Positions 24,366-33,231 are shown, numbered from the stretch's first letter. The stretch is DNA of 64,000 bases from Streptococcus sp. NPS 308 (GCF_002355895.1 NZ_AP017652.1:1397001-1461000); one strand, 5' to 3'. Program-made: numbers and translations. The notes: a model not told the origin generated them from the letters alone.

Positions 24366-24394
24366 TTGTAAAGGCTTCCAAATCGTGCTATAAT
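24366..24394 (+). promoter_or_regulatory. Promoter of the 121-residue membrane protein gene
   Basis: TTGTAA (24366-24371), 17-bp spacer, TATAAT (24389-24394) preceded by TGC. Confidence 0.8.
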
Positions 24395-24399
24395 ATAGG

Positions 24400-24453
24400 T
24401 AGAGAGTTCCCCTTCATTTAGGATCATGTGGTCTTCAACATCTCTCTATTTTT
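24400..24453 (+). promoter_or_regulatory. Leader hairpin with terminator-like tail
   Basis: TAGAGAG (24400-24406) pairs with CTCTCTA (24442-24448), followed directly by TTTTT. It lies between the promoter and the start codon and could act as an attenuator. Confidence 0.4.
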
Positions 24454-24474
24454 GCAGATTGGAGGACTATTGCC

Positions 24475-24840
24475 ATGCGGAAATATCTTAAGTATATCCC
24501 ATACTGCCTTGTCATTTTCTTCTTTTACTGGCCCCTCTATGAGTTGCTTTTGCTGCTGATATCTGATCCTTATACGCTGAAAGGGCTTTACATTTACAAC
24601 ATCATCCTCTTTTCACCTTTGGCAACCTTTATCGTATCCCTTCTTTATAGCTACCGTTTCCAATTCTCACTGTGGTGGTTGCTTGGTATTGCTCTTCTCT
24701 ATTGCTTTACCATCATTACTTTCAATGAATTCATTCTCGTTTATTTCCTAGCTTATGAACTCTTTGCCCTACTTGGTATGGCTTCTGGTAGAGGTCTTAG
24801 TCATCTTATAAACAAGCAGAAAAGTAAAAAAATAGGATAA
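24475..24840 (+). CDS. Small membrane protein of unknown function
   Basis: A 121-residue protein that is mostly hydrophobic, with about four segments (residues 7-28, 39-60, 65-84 and 87-106) and a basic C-terminal tail. TTGGAGG precedes the start. It has its own strong promoter and a leader of about 75 bases with a possible attenuator hairpin. No family is recognised. Confidence 0.7.
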   Translation: MRKYLKYIPYCLVIFFFYWPLYELLLLLISDPYTLKGLYIYNIILFSPLATFIVSLLYSYRFQFSLWWLLGIALLYCFTIITFNEFILVYFLAYELFALLGMASGRGLSHLINKQKSKKIG

Positions 24841-24845
24841 AAGCC

Positions 24846-24873
24846 TTGAAAAATCTCGCAATCATGCTATAAT
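24846..24873 (+). promoter_or_regulatory. Promoter of the T-box/thrS transcript
   Basis: TTGAAA (24846-24851), 16-bp spacer, TATAAT (24868-24873) with upstream TGC. Confidence 0.8.
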
Positions 24874-24877
24874 AATG

Positions 24878-25090
24878 CATAGAGACAAGTCACTTAGCCC
24901 CTTTCTACTAGAGAGTGCGTGGTTGCTGGAAACGCATAGAAAGCCTAAACTGATACTACTCTACTGACTTTTATGAAAACATAAAACGGTGGCTACGTTA
25001 AAGCCAATCAGAGGTGTCAACAGTTTTTGTTGTGCATAAATGAAGGTGGAACCACGTTGCGACGTCCTTTTAGGATGTCGTTTTTTGTTT
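24878..25090 (+). promoter_or_regulatory. T-box leader (tRNA-Thr sensing) with terminator
   Basis: The leader contains the AGAGAG and GGTTGCTGGAAACGC elements typical of Stem I, and the T-box sequence AAGGTGGAACCACG (25043-25056). An intrinsic terminator follows: CGACGTCCT pairs with AGGATGTCG (one G-T pair), then TTTTTT (ends about 25087). Uncharged tRNA should pair with the specifier and the T-box and allow read-through. Threonine specificity is inferred from thrS downstream; ACT triplets near 24954-24960 are specifier candidates. The first gene after it is a kinase-like gene, not thrS. Confidence 0.88.
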
Positions 25091-25110
25091 TGTCAGAAGG
25101 AGGAAGAACG

Positions 25111-25734
25111 ATGCTTTATATGATTGGCGGATCGCCTTGTAGTGGAAAGTCAACAATTGCCTCACTTCTTGCTAGACAGTATCAACTACTTCATATCAAA
25201 CTGGATGATTTGGTAGAAGAGATGATGAGTCAAGCAAGTGCAGACTCACAGCCAATTTGCCTTCTTAGGAAGGATAGAAATCCAGAACAAATCTGGATGA
25301 GAAATCCAGAAGAGATGGCAGATGAAGAATGGCGTTTTTATGAAGAGATTTTTCCTTATGTAAAATCTTACTTGATAAAAAATCAAAACAGACCTCTCTT
25401 GGTGGAGGGGGCAGGACTTTTGCCTCACTTGGTAAAGGAGCTTGAATATCTAGCGTCTTCCTATCTATGCTTAACTCCGACAGCTGATTTTCAAAAAAAG
25501 CATTATATACAGAGAGAATGGGTTCCTTATGTCTTAGAGGGTACAACCAACCCTGAGCAAGCTTTTGAAAACTGGATGCAACGAGACATTCTTTTTGCTC
25601 AAATGGTTCGTAAGGAAGCGGTGAGATTAGGTTATCCTAGCCTCATAACAGATGGCAGTCAATCAGAAAATCAGACTGCGGAAGAAGTTGCTCGGCTCTT
25701 AAAATTGTCCAACAAAAATAGAATAAATATTTAA
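25111..25734 (+). CDS. P-loop kinase-like protein between the T-box and thrS
   Basis: A 207-residue protein with Walker [11 protein letters not shown] (about 6-15), an acidic residue pair KLDDLVEEM after strand 2, [12 protein letters not shown] as a Walker B-like strand (about 103-114), and [14 protein letters not shown] resembling the lid of nucleoside/adenylate-type kinases. The start at 25111 follows GAAGGAGGAAG; upstream in-frame codons lie in the T-box terminator. It ends 10 bp before thrS and has no terminator or promoter of its own, so it should respond to threonine starvation. The substrate is unknown. Confidence 0.75.
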   Translation: MLYMIGGSPCSGKSTIASLLARQYQLLHIKLDDLVEEMMSQASADSQPICLLRKDRNPEQIWMRNPEEMADEEWRFYEEIFPYVKSYLIKNQNRPLLVEGAGLLPHLVKELEYLASSYLCLTPTADFQKKHYIQREWVPYVLEGTTNPEQAFENWMQRDILFAQMVRKEAVRLGYPSLITDGSQSENQTAEEVARLLKLSNKNRINI

Positions 25735-25744
25735 GGAGAAAACC

Positions 25745-27688
25745 ATGATTAAGATTACTTTCCCAGATGGCGCTGTGCGTGAATTCGAATCTGGCGTTAC
25801 TACTTTTGAAATTGCCCAATCTATCAGCAATTCCCTAGCTAAAAAAGCCTTGGCTGGTAAATTCAACGGCAAACTCATCGATACGACTCGTGCTATCACT
25901 GAGGACGGAAGCATCGAAATTGTGACACCTGATCACGAAGATGCCCTTCCAATCTTGCGCCACTCTGCTGCCCACTTGTTTGCCCAAGCAGCTCGTCGCC
26001 TTTTCCCAGACATTCACTTGGGAGTCGGTCCTGCTATCGAAGATGGCTTCTACTACGATACCGACAATACTGCTGGTCAAATCTCTAACGAAGACCTGCC
26101 TCGTATCGAAGAAGAAATGCAAAAAATCGTCAAAGAAAACTTCCCATCTATCCGTGAGGAAGTATCGAAAGATGAGGCACGTGAAATCTTCAAAAACGAC
26201 CCTTATAAATTGGAATTGATCGAAGAACACTCTGAGGACGAGGGTGGTTTGACCATCTACCGTCAGGGTGAATACGTGGACCTCTGCCGTGGACCTCACG
26301 TCCCATCAACAGGCCGCATCCAAATCTTCCACCTTCTCCATGTAGCTGGAGCTTACTGGCGTGGAAATAGCGACAATGCTATGATGCAACGGATCTATGG
26401 TACAGCCTGGTTCGACAAGAAAGACTTGAAGAACTACCTTCAAATGCGTGAAGAAGCCAAAGAACGTGATCACCGTAAACTTGGTAAAGAGCTTGACCTC
26501 TTCATGATTTCTCAAGAGGTTGGTCAAGGGCTTCCATTCTGGTTGCCAAATGGTGCGACTATCCGTCGTGAGTTGGAACGCTACATCGTAGACAAAGAGC
26601 TAGCTTCTGGCTACCAACACGTCTACACTCCACCACTTGCTTCTGTTGAGCTTTACAAGACTTCTGGTCACTGGGATCATTACCAAGAGGACATGTTCCC
26701 AACTATGGACATGGGGGACGGTGAAGAGTTTGTCCTTCGTCCAATGAACTGCCCACACCACATCCAAGTTTTCAAACACCATGTTCACTCCTACCGTGAG
26801 TTGCCAATCCGTATCGCTGAAATCGGGATGATGCACCGTTACGAAAAATCTGGTGCCCTCACTGGTCTTCAACGTGTACGCGAAATGTCTCTTAACGACG
26901 GTCACCTCTTTGTGACTCCAGAACAAATCCAAGAAGAATTCCAACGTGCCCTTCAGTTGATTATCGATGTGTATGAAGACTTCAACTTGACTGAATACCG
27001 CTTCCGTCTCTCTCTTCGTGACCCTCAAGATACTCACAAGTACTTTGATAACGATGAAATGTGGGAAAATGCCCAAACCATGCTTCGTGCTGCCCTTGAT
27101 GAGATGGGTGTTGACTACTTTGAAGCTGAAGGCGAAGCAGCCTTCTACGGACCAAAATTGGATATCCAGGTTAAGACTGCCCTTGGTAAAGAAGAAACAC
27201 TTTCTACTATCCAGCTTGACTTCTTGCTTCCAGAACGCTTCGACCTCAAATACATCGGAGCTGATGGTGAAGAACACCGTCCAGTTATGATTCACCGTGG
27301 AGTTATCTCAACTATGGAACGCTTCACAGCTATCTTGATTGAGAACTACAAGGGTGCCTTCCCAACATGGCTTGCACCACACCAAGTAACCCTCATCCCA
27401 GTATCTAACGAAAAACACGTGGACTACGCATGGGAAGTGGCTAAGAAACTCCGTGACCGCGGTGTCCGTGCAGATGTCGATGAGCGCAATGAAAAAATGC
27501 AGTTCAAGATCCGTGCTTCTCAAACCAGCAAGATTCCTTACCAATTAATCGTCGGAGACAAGGAAATGGAAGACGGAACAGTCAATGTTCGTCGCTATGG
27601 CCAAAAAGAAACACAAACTGTCCCCGTAGATGAGTTTGTAGCAGTTATCCTTGCTGATATCGCCAACAAATCACGCGTTGAGAAATAA
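25745..27688 (+). CDS. thrS: Threonyl-tRNA synthetase
   Basis: A 647-residue class II synthetase that charges tRNA-Thr and edits Ser-tRNA-Thr. Domains: TGS (about 1-62), editing/SAD domain (about 63-240) with [10 protein letters not shown] and CRGPHVP, catalytic core (about 243-535) with motif 2 ([11 protein letters not shown]) and motif 3 (VISTMERF), and the anticodon-binding domain (about 540-640). AAGGAGAAAA precedes the ATG. Codon use is strongly biased, as expected for a highly expressed gene. It is controlled by the T-box leader and co-transcribed with the P-loop kinase-like gene. Confidence 0.97.
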   Translation: MIKITFPDGAVREFESGVTTFEIAQSISNSLAKKALAGKFNGKLIDTTRAITEDGSIEIVTPDHEDALPILRHSAAHLFAQAARRLFPDIHLGVGPAIEDGFYYDTDNTAGQISNEDLPRIEEEMQKIVKENFPSIREEVSKDEAREIFKNDPYKLELIEEHSEDEGGLTIYRQGEYVDLCRGPHVPSTGRIQIFHLLHVAGAYWRGNSDNAMMQRIYGTAWFDKKDLKNYLQMREEAKERDHRKLGKELDLFMISQEVGQGLPFWLPNGATIRRELERYIVDKELASGYQHVYTPPLASVELYKTSGHWDHYQEDMFPTMDMGDGEEFVLRPMNCPHHIQVFKHHVHSYRELPIRIAEIGMMHRYEKSGALTGLQRVREMSLNDGHLFVTPEQIQEEFQRALQLIIDVYEDFNLTEYRFRLSLRDPQDTHKYFDNDEMWENAQTMLRAALDEMGVDYFEAEGEAAFYGPKLDIQVKTALGKEETLSTIQLDFLLPERFDLKYIGADGEEHRPVMIHRGVISTMERFTAILIENYKGAFPTWLAPHQVTLIPVSNEKHVDYAWEVAKKLRDRGVRADVDERNEKMQFKIRASQTSKIPYQLIVGDKEMEDGTVNVRRYGQKETQTVPVDEFVAVILADIANKSRVEK

Positions 27689-27723
27689 GAGATAAAACCT
27701 GGGATAAGAATTCCAGCTACCTA

Positions 27724-27763
27724 AAAAAGAGGTTGGGACAAACGATCCCGACCTCACTTTTTA
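27724..27763 (+). terminator. Terminator after thrS
   Basis: GAGGTTGGGA pairs with TCCCGACCTC (one G-T pair) around a 6-base loop, followed by CTTTTTATT. Confidence 0.85.
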
Positions 27764-27847
27764 TTAGCAATTAAACTTTGACGCGGTAGCTGATTGAACT
27801 TTTTGTTCGTCTTTTAGACTCCAAAAAGCTCCTAATCATCCTCGCGG

Positions 27848-27904
27848 GGCTGGGACAGAAATCGAGACTTTGTCTATCGATTTCTGTCCCACCGCCTTTT
27901 TATA
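27848..27904. repeat. Large perfect hairpin between thrS and the DUF389 gene
   Basis: GGGACAGAAATCGA (27852-27865) and TCGATTTCTGTCCC (27877-27890) form a perfect 14-bp stem with an 11-base loop, followed by CCGCCTTTTTAT. It works as a second plus-strand terminator and looks like a dispersed intergenic repeat. The rest of 27764-28045 shows no gene. Confidence 0.7.
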
Positions 27905-28045
27905 TTTTGTTTTACCTGAGCTAGTAGTGATTGGTTAAACCACCACAAATGGTATCCTCATAAACAATCCTTTCTATCCACTAACTGTTGGATATAGGAT
28001 ATCCTCCCAAAATTTGCTTCCATGAGTTAGAAAAGTTGACTATCC

Positions 28046-29095
28046 TCAATCCTTGTCTGCCTCATTTTCTTTTACGAGATCTTTTTGTGAATCTTTTTCA
28101 GAGAGTTTTTGATCGATATACTTGTTAATGTTTTCATAAAATTCCTTGGTCATCTCACTATCTAATTTTGTCGAATTATGGACTTGATTGACTTTTAATT
28201 GAACAGATTGAATACCGTAAGAGGCTTGTTTTTGATGTATCATTTCTAATTCTTCGTCTGAAATCGGATCTCCAACAACCGTCAAGACCAATTCATTGTT
28301 CCTTGACTTGTAGACTTGATTAATGACCGTGTGATTGGCGAACTCTTTTGCTACAAACTGTTTGATTCCTTCTTTTCGCGCTTGATCTATCGTCAGAGTG
28401 ACTGCTGAATAACTGGCTGGAAGAACCAATAATACAATCAAGGATGTCAAGCCAATTTTCATTTTAATGTTTAGCTCTTTAAATGAACTTAAGGGAGATT
28501 TTCTCATCAAAATTCTTGTTCCAACAATGTTGGCTAGCATGATAAAGACACAGTTGATCAAGAAAAGATAGAGAGCCCCAAATAAAAATCGTACATTTCC
28601 ATTAGCTAAACCATAGCCTGCAGTACAGATAGGTGGCATCAGAGCTGTTGCAATGGCTACTCCTGGCACGATATTGTTTGCTTCTTTTTTCCTTGACCCA
28701 ATGACACCTGCTATCCCACCAGCAATAGCAATGAGAACGTCCCAAATGGTCGGAGAGGTTCGTGCAATCAACTCGCTACTTGCATAAGATAAGGGAGAAA
28801 TCCAGAAATACAGAGTCGAGACAAGCAAACTGACCAATACTTGAGTAAATAAAACCTCTAGAGATTGTTTGATTAAACGGGTATCAAAAATAGCTAAACC
28901 AAACCCCAGTCCAACAATCGGTGTCATAAGAGGGGAAATCAGCATGGCTCCAATAATGACAGCTGTTGAATTCATATTTAGACCTATAGAGGCAATAAAA
29001 ATCGCACACATCAAAATCACTATATCTCTTAATCGAACATGAAGATCATCATATAATTTCTCACGGTATTCACGTGTTGAATAATTTCCGGTCAT
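28046..29095 (-). CDS. DUF389 (TIGR00341-type) membrane protein
   Basis: A 349-residue polytopic membrane protein. Hydrophobic segments occur from about residue 24 to 235, with the DUF389 hallmarks MNSTAVIIGAMLISPLMTPI (about 41-60) and GVAIATALMPPICTAGYGLA (about 144-163). A soluble C-terminal domain (about 235-349) ends in a charged Lys/Glu/Asp tail. The family's function is unsettled. TATAAGGAGT precedes the start. It appears to be transcribed alone. Confidence 0.88.
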   Translation of the reverse strand: MTGNYSTREYREKLYDDLHVRLRDIVILMCAIFIASIGLNMNSTAVIIGAMLISPLMTPIVGLGFGLAIFDTRLIKQSLEVLFTQVLVSLLVSTLYFWISPLSYASSELIARTSPTIWDVLIAIAGGIAGVIGSRKKEANNIVPGVAIATALMPPICTAGYGLANGNVRFLFGALYLFLINCVFIMLANIVGTRILMRKSPLSSFKELNIKMKIGLTSLIVLLVLPASYSAVTLTIDQARKEGIKQFVAKEFANHTVINQVYKSRNNELVLTVVGDPISDEELEMIHQKQASYGIQSVQLKVNQVHNSTKLDSEMTKEFYENINKYIDQKLSEKDSQKDLVKENEADKD

Positions 29096-29328
29096 TGGTT
29101 ACTCCTTATATTTCATATACTCTTGTTTCTGCTTGGATGATGGTAGAGAGACTTCTGTTCAATCTTACATATTTTTCTTCTCACCTGTTATTTTTTTGAA
29201 AATTATCCTTTAAGCATCCGTCAGTCTATCCTTAACATTATATCAAAAATTTTACTGTCTTTCTCTGAAGAAATCTATCAATTGAACAGATAGAGAAGGA
29301 AGAAATTTTTGTTTTCTTATACGAAAAA

Positions 29329-29367
29329 GAAAAAAACGGTATCTCCTCTGAAAGAAGATGCCGTTTA
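29329..29367 (-). terminator. Terminator after the DUF898-like pseudogene
   Basis: On the minus strand AACGGCATCTTCT pairs with AGGAGATACCGTT (with mismatches), followed by TTTTTTTC. Confidence 0.7.
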
Positions 29368-29371
29368 ATGA

Positions 29372-29673
29372 TTAAACATGATTGGTTTGTTCGACAATCC
29401 ATTGCTTCATTTTTATTTTCAATCAGAAGCCATAGATCCCAAACGTGATGATGGTTAGAAGAAACCCCTTGATCCAGTTACCGAACAGTTGTGCTCCAGT
29501 CCCGTCAAAGTATAGACGTTGCCCATCCACTACCGTGTGTTTGATTTTCAATTTTGCATCATGCAAATCGCCCAAGGTGTTGCAATCCCCAAGGTAAGCC
29601 CGAAAATTATGGCTACTAAAATAGAGTATCCACTATAATCTAGGATTCCTCCGTCAAAATAACTTTCTTTCAT
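29372..29673 (-). pseudogene. DUF898-like membrane protein, broken by frameshift and stop
   Basis: The reading begins MKESYFDGGILDYSGYSILV and continues to PWAICMMQN, then hits a stop at 29548. The rest of the protein is encoded in another frame: KIKHTVVDGQRLYFDGTGA, LFGNWIKGFLLTIITFGIYGF, an in-frame TGA at 29423 where family members have Trp, then KMKQWIVEQTNHV and a stop at 29372. One base has been lost or gained near 29548 and one Trp codon has become TGA. Intact relatives of about 100 residues are small two-segment membrane proteins with the KHTVxDGxxLxFDGT motif. The remaining 41-residue product is unlikely to function. Confidence 0.8.
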
Positions 29674-29833
29674 TTTTGCCTCTTTTATTTTTTGACTATA
29701 TTCTAGTCGTTTCCTAGTGTAACATCTTTTACATCTGGACAATCTTACGGTAACTTCTAGACGTTATCACGAAAATAGAGATATCGACTAGAACAAAAAT
29801 TCCACAGATGGATAAGGTTGTCATCAACTATGC

Positions 29834-30808
29834 TTACTCAATCATCAGATTCCTATTGGAAAACTTGATGCGTACGGTTGTTCCTATCCCAACCTCAGAC
29901 TCGATACGAATCTGGTGGCCCAGTTCTTCAGAAATTTTCTTAGATAGATAGAGGCCAAGTCCAGATGATTGCTGGGTCAAACGGCCATTGTAGCCTGAAA
30001 AACCACGTTCAAAGACTCGGAGCACATCACTGTTTTTAATCCCAATCCCCGTATCCTTGATGCAGAGCTCCTGACCATCCATATAAATCTCGAGCCCACC
30101 TTCCTTGGTGTACTTGAGGCTGTTTGAAAGGATTTGTTCAATGACGACCAACAGCCACTTCTTATCGGTCACGATAATTTTGTCAAGGTCATGGAGATTG
30201 ACCGTCAGTCCCTTTTGGATAAAGAAAAGTGCGTACTTACGAACCATATCCTTGACCAAGTCCTCCACTTGAACCTGTTCAAAGACCAAATCATCGTGAA
30301 AACTCTCTAAACGTAAGTACTGCAAAACCAGATTGGTATAGGAGTCAATCTTGAAAATTTCCTGTTCCAGTTGCTGCTTGACCTCCCGATCAGAGACTTC
30401 TGCTACTAAAAGGCGACTAGCCGCAATGGGCGTCTTGATCTGGTGAACCCACAAGGTGTAGTAATCAAGCAAATCCGTCAGCTTGCTCTGCGCTTCAGAC
30501 TTTTTTTGGTACAATTCGGACTCAAGCTCTTCGAGTTTTTCTGCTAGGGCACATTCCAGAGGAGACTTGGGATCTCTCTCAGCATAGAGAACTTCCTGTC
30601 GGTAAACCTGAGCTTCTGCAAATATATCCCAAGCCAAAAATAAGAAGGTCAAAAAACTACTGAGCAGAAAGAAATAAAGAAAATAAGTTCCTAGACTAGC
30701 AAATAAAAACTGAAAGAGAAGGACGAGAAAGCCTAATGAAAAAATATAGACAAAGATGCGACTGCGAGAACGCAGATAGGCTAGAAAAAATGATTTCCAA
30801 TCAAGCAT
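29834..30808 (-). CDS. Sensor histidine kinase (intramembrane-sensing type)
   Basis: A 324-residue kinase with two closely spaced transmembrane segments (about 15-37 and 38-62) and almost no extracellular loop, the layout of BceS/GraS-like intramembrane-sensing kinases. The H-box is HQIKTPIAASRLL (about 137-149); the ATPase domain shows NSLKYTKEG (N-box), DTGIGI (G1) and SSGLGLYLSKKIS (G2). It overlaps its response regulator gene by 8 bp. Such kinases usually work with a BceAB-type ABC transporter in antimicrobial peptide sensing, but none is encoded nearby. The pair corresponds to what pneumococcal literature calls TCS01, by synteny with thrS. Confidence 0.88.
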   Translation of the reverse strand: MLDWKSFFLAYLRSRSRIFVYIFSLGFLVLLFQFLFASLGTYFLYFFLLSSFLTFLFLAWDIFAEAQVYRQEVLYAERDPKSPLECALAEKLEELESELYQKKSEAQSKLTDLLDYYTLWVHQIKTPIAASRLLVAEVSDREVKQQLEQEIFKIDSYTNLVLQYLRLESFHDDLVFEQVQVEDLVKDMVRKYALFFIQKGLTVNLHDLDKIIVTDKKWLLVVIEQILSNSLKYTKEGGLEIYMDGQELCIKDTGIGIKNSDVLRVFERGFSGYNGRLTQQSSGLGLYLSKKISEELGHQIRIESEVGIGTTVRIKFSNRNLMIE

Positions 30809-31478
30809 GTTTCAGTCCATACCCTATCCCTTTCTTGGTTTCAATAAAACCAATCAAACCTTCTTCCTCCAGTTTCTTGCGCAAGCGAGCGACATTAACA
30901 GATAAGGTATTGTCGTCAATAAAAAAGTCACTGTTCCAGAGTTCCCGCATCAAATCATCACGCGCTACGATATTTTCTGCATGCTCAAATAAAACTCGTA
31001 AAATCTGAAATTCATTTTTGGTTAGGCTGATAGCTTTGCCATTGACATGCACATCCATAGACTTGGTATTGAGGATAACTCCTGCATATTCTAAAAGACT
31101 CTCATCCCTTCCAAATTCATAGGAACGACGCAATAATCCTTGTACCTTGGCTAAAAGGACCTGCTGGTCAAAAGGCTTGGTCACAAAATCGTCTGCTCCC
31201 ATGTTGATAGCCATCACGATGTCCATAGCCTGGTCTCTTGAAGACAGAAACATAATAGGAACTTTGGAAATCTTGCGAATCTCCTGGCACCAGTGATAGC
31301 CATTAAAGAGAGGCAAGCCGATATCCATGAGAACCAGATGAGGCTCAGACTGAACAAATAAGCTCAGCACTTCCATAAAGTCTTCTACCAAAACGACTTG
31401 AAATCCCCACTCAGAGAGCAGTTTTCCCAATTGTTGTCGAATAACTTGGTCATCTTCTACTAGTAAAATCTTGTGCAT
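30801..31478 (-). CDS. OmpR-family response regulator
   Basis: A 225-residue regulator: receiver domain (about 1-120) with acidic pocket VEDDQ and phosphoacceptor Asp in LVLMDIGLPLFNG (about Asp52), conserved Lys in FVTKPFDQQ, and a winged-helix DNA-binding domain (about 125-225) with FQILRVLFEHAENIVARDDL. AGGAGGAGCGC precedes the start. It is the first gene of the two-component operon and overlaps the kinase. Confidence 0.92.
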   Translation of the reverse strand: MHKILLVEDDQVIRQQLGKLLSEWGFQVVLVEDFMEVLSLFVQSEPHLVLMDIGLPLFNGYHWCQEIRKISKVPIMFLSSRDQAMDIVMAINMGADDFVTKPFDQQVLLAKVQGLLRRSYEFGRDESLLEYAGVILNTKSMDVHVNGKAISLTKNEFQILRVLFEHAENIVARDDLMRELWNSDFFIDDNTLSVNVARLRKKLEEEGLIGFIETKKGIGYGLKHA

Positions 31479-31722
31479 GCGCTCCTCCTTTGCTCTTGTT
31501 CAAACTATAAAAAACCTTAATAAAAAATCTATGAATTAGTAACTCAACTATTTGGCTATTTATCTTTCAAATCCAGATTCGGAAACGAAAGCTAAATAGA
31601 GAATAATCCCATTGATATCATACCTTATTTTTAACTATAGTTCCAGCCTTATCCTATATTTTCCTTTCTGTGCTCATTTAGTTAGCGTTTCTTTAACTTA
31701 TTTAATAGATCTAGCCTTCTTA

Positions 31723-31751
31723 TTGACAAGCTAGCCATGATTTGTTAGAAT
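31723..31751 (+). promoter_or_regulatory. Promoter of the tetR-type gene
   Basis: TTGACA (31723-31728), 17-bp spacer, TAGAAT (31746-31751) with upstream TGT. Confidence 0.85.
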
Positions 31752-31781
31752 ATGAATGAACAAAGAAATTTATTCATTCAT
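31752..31781. promoter_or_regulatory. Inverted-repeat operator O1 (autoregulatory)
   Basis: ATGAATGAA (31752-31760), 12 bases, TTCATTCAT (31773-31781). It begins at the first base after the -10 and covers the expected transcription start. Confidence 0.75.
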
Positions 31782-31805
31782 GAAAAATAAGGAGGTTAAA
31801 TCAGA

Positions 31806-32369
31806 TTGGACAAAAAACAAGCTCTAAAAACAGTGGCTTATGACGTTTTTTCTAAAAAAGGTTACAAGGCAACAGGAATTTCAGAAATTGCAAGACAAGC
31901 TGGTGTTGCAGTAGGCTCTTTCTATAACTATTACGAGAGTAAAGAAGCCATTTTTCTAGACATCTATATAGATGAAAACAACCGTGTTCGCCAAGCTATG
32001 ATCGACGAACTGGATTGGGAAATTGACATGGTCGACCTCATTGGTCAACTATTTTCTCATTCCAGAACTCTTGTTTCTTCCAATAAAATCCTTGCAGAAT
32101 GGTACAATCCTGCCATCGCAGATGACTTGCACAGCTACTATTCCTCGGAAGAAGGCAAAGTCGCAAATCCTTTTCACCAGTTTCTAGTTAAAACTTTTAC
32201 AAATCGTATGCAGACTGAAGGGTACTCGCCAGAAAAGATTCAAGATATTTTACAGGTTTATAATCTGTTTTACTATATGGATATGCATATCACGGAAAAA
32301 GATTTTCCAGATATTGGCAAAACTGTCGAAATACTTGCAACCAACTTCATTAAAGGAGTTCTAAAATAA
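31806..32369 (+). CDS. TetR/AcrR-family transcriptional repressor
   Basis: A 187-residue regulator. The helix-turn-helix (about 8-52) reads AYDVFSKKGYKATGISEIA, then RQAGVAVGSFYNYYESKEAIF, the standard TetR signature. The rest is a helical ligand/dimer domain. It starts with TTG, placed 10 bases after GGAGG. The same operator precedes this gene and the next one (32400-32428), so it probably represses itself and the flavin reductase-like gene. The inducer is unknown. Confidence 0.9.
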   Translation: MDKKQALKTVAYDVFSKKGYKATGISEIARQAGVAVGSFYNYYESKEAIFLDIYIDENNRVRQAMIDELDWEIDMVDLIGQLFSHSRTLVSSNKILAEWYNPAIADDLHSYYSSEEGKVANPFHQFLVKTFTNRMQTEGYSPEKIQDILQVYNLFYYMDMHITEKDFPDIGKTVEILATNFIKGVLK

Positions 32370-32399
32370 AGAATGGATTTCTTTATTTTTTGGAAAGAT

Positions 32400-32428
32400 A
32401 TGAATGAATTATTTTATAGTTCATTCAT
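32400..32428. promoter_or_regulatory. Inverted-repeat operator O2
   Basis: ATGAATGAA (32400-32408), 11 bases, TTCATTCAT (32420-32428), with a possible -10 TATAGT (32415-32420) inside it. The half-sites are identical to those of O1. Confidence 0.75.
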
Positions 32429-32454
32429 AAAATTAAGAACAGGAGTCATAAAAA

Positions 32455-33231
32455 ATGAAAAGAGGTAAAAAAATGCTTATTATCATTCTATCAACACTTG
32501 GAGCGCTATGTATTATAACTTGGGGCGCCATCGCTTATCTTGGACGAAGCCAGACATTATCGATAAAATCCATCGAAAACCCAAGCGGAGATCTATATTT
32601 AATTCATATCACAAAACCGAGTCATCAAATCTGGAAAGCTGGGGCTTATGCTAAGTTTACGCTCCCCGATACGTCGTCCGCTGCTAGGAAAAACGAAGCC
32701 AAGGGAGAGCAGACCAGTCGATGGCTAACCATTGCCTCTACACCTGATGAAGATGAAATCCTCATTTTAACGCATAATAGTGGTAGCCACTTTAAGGAAA
32801 CCTTGACACATTTACCGGCTGGAAGTGAGATTGAGATGAGTTGGCTGGATTCCTCTTTGACTGTTAAAGATACGAATCAGCCACTAGTTTGCTTTGCATC
32901 TGATGTTGGTATTTCTTCTCTACGCCCCCTTATCAAAGAATGGGCTGGTAAATGTCCGATTATTCTCAACCATTTTGACAAAGGAGTTACTATTTTCGAT
33001 AATGAGATGAAGGAACTGGCTCAAAAAACACCGAATTTTACTTATAAAACTAGCGATGAACTTTCTCAAAGTCAAGAATTTTTAAAACGTGCTATTGATG
33101 AATACGGCAATCAAGCCAGCTATCTCATCACAGGTCAGCCTGATGATGTAAATGAGATGAAGAATTTTTTAAAGGAAAATGGGATTGATAGCAAAAACAT
33201 ACAAGTAAGCTCGTTTAGAGGTTTGAAATAG
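32455..33231 (+). CDS. Membrane-anchored ferredoxin-reductase-like flavoprotein
   Basis: A 258-residue protein with a basic N-terminus and one transmembrane segment (about 7-28), then an FNR-type fold. Residues about 34-135 form the FAD-binding barrel: GAYAKFTLP, SRWLTIAST (Rx[FY][ST]-like flavin motif) and the GSHFKETLTHLPAGSEI segment. Residues about 140-258 resemble the NAD(P) lobe (LVCFASDVGISSLRPLIKE, then ITGQPDDVNEMKNFL). It should pass electrons at the membrane face; the acceptor is unknown. CAGGAG precedes the start. Control by the adjacent TetR is inferred from the shared operator. Confidence 0.75.
   Translation: MKRGKKMLIIILSTLGALCIITWGAIAYLGRSQTLSIKSIENPSGDLYLIHITKPSHQIWKAGAYAKFTLPDTSSAARKNEAKGEQTSRWLTIASTPDEDEILILTHNSGSHFKETLTHLPAGSEIEMSWLDSSLTVKDTNQPLVCFASDVGISSLRPLIKEWAGKCPIILNHFDKGVTIFDNEMKELAQKTPNFTYKTSDELSQSQEFLKRAIDEYGNQASYLITGQPDDVNEMKNFLKENGIDSKNIQVSSFRGLK

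Noticed and set aside
26600..27295. A 231-codon minus-strand frame inside thrS
   Set aside because: It is a shadow of the strongly codon-biased thrS gene, with no ribosome binding site or family resemblance.
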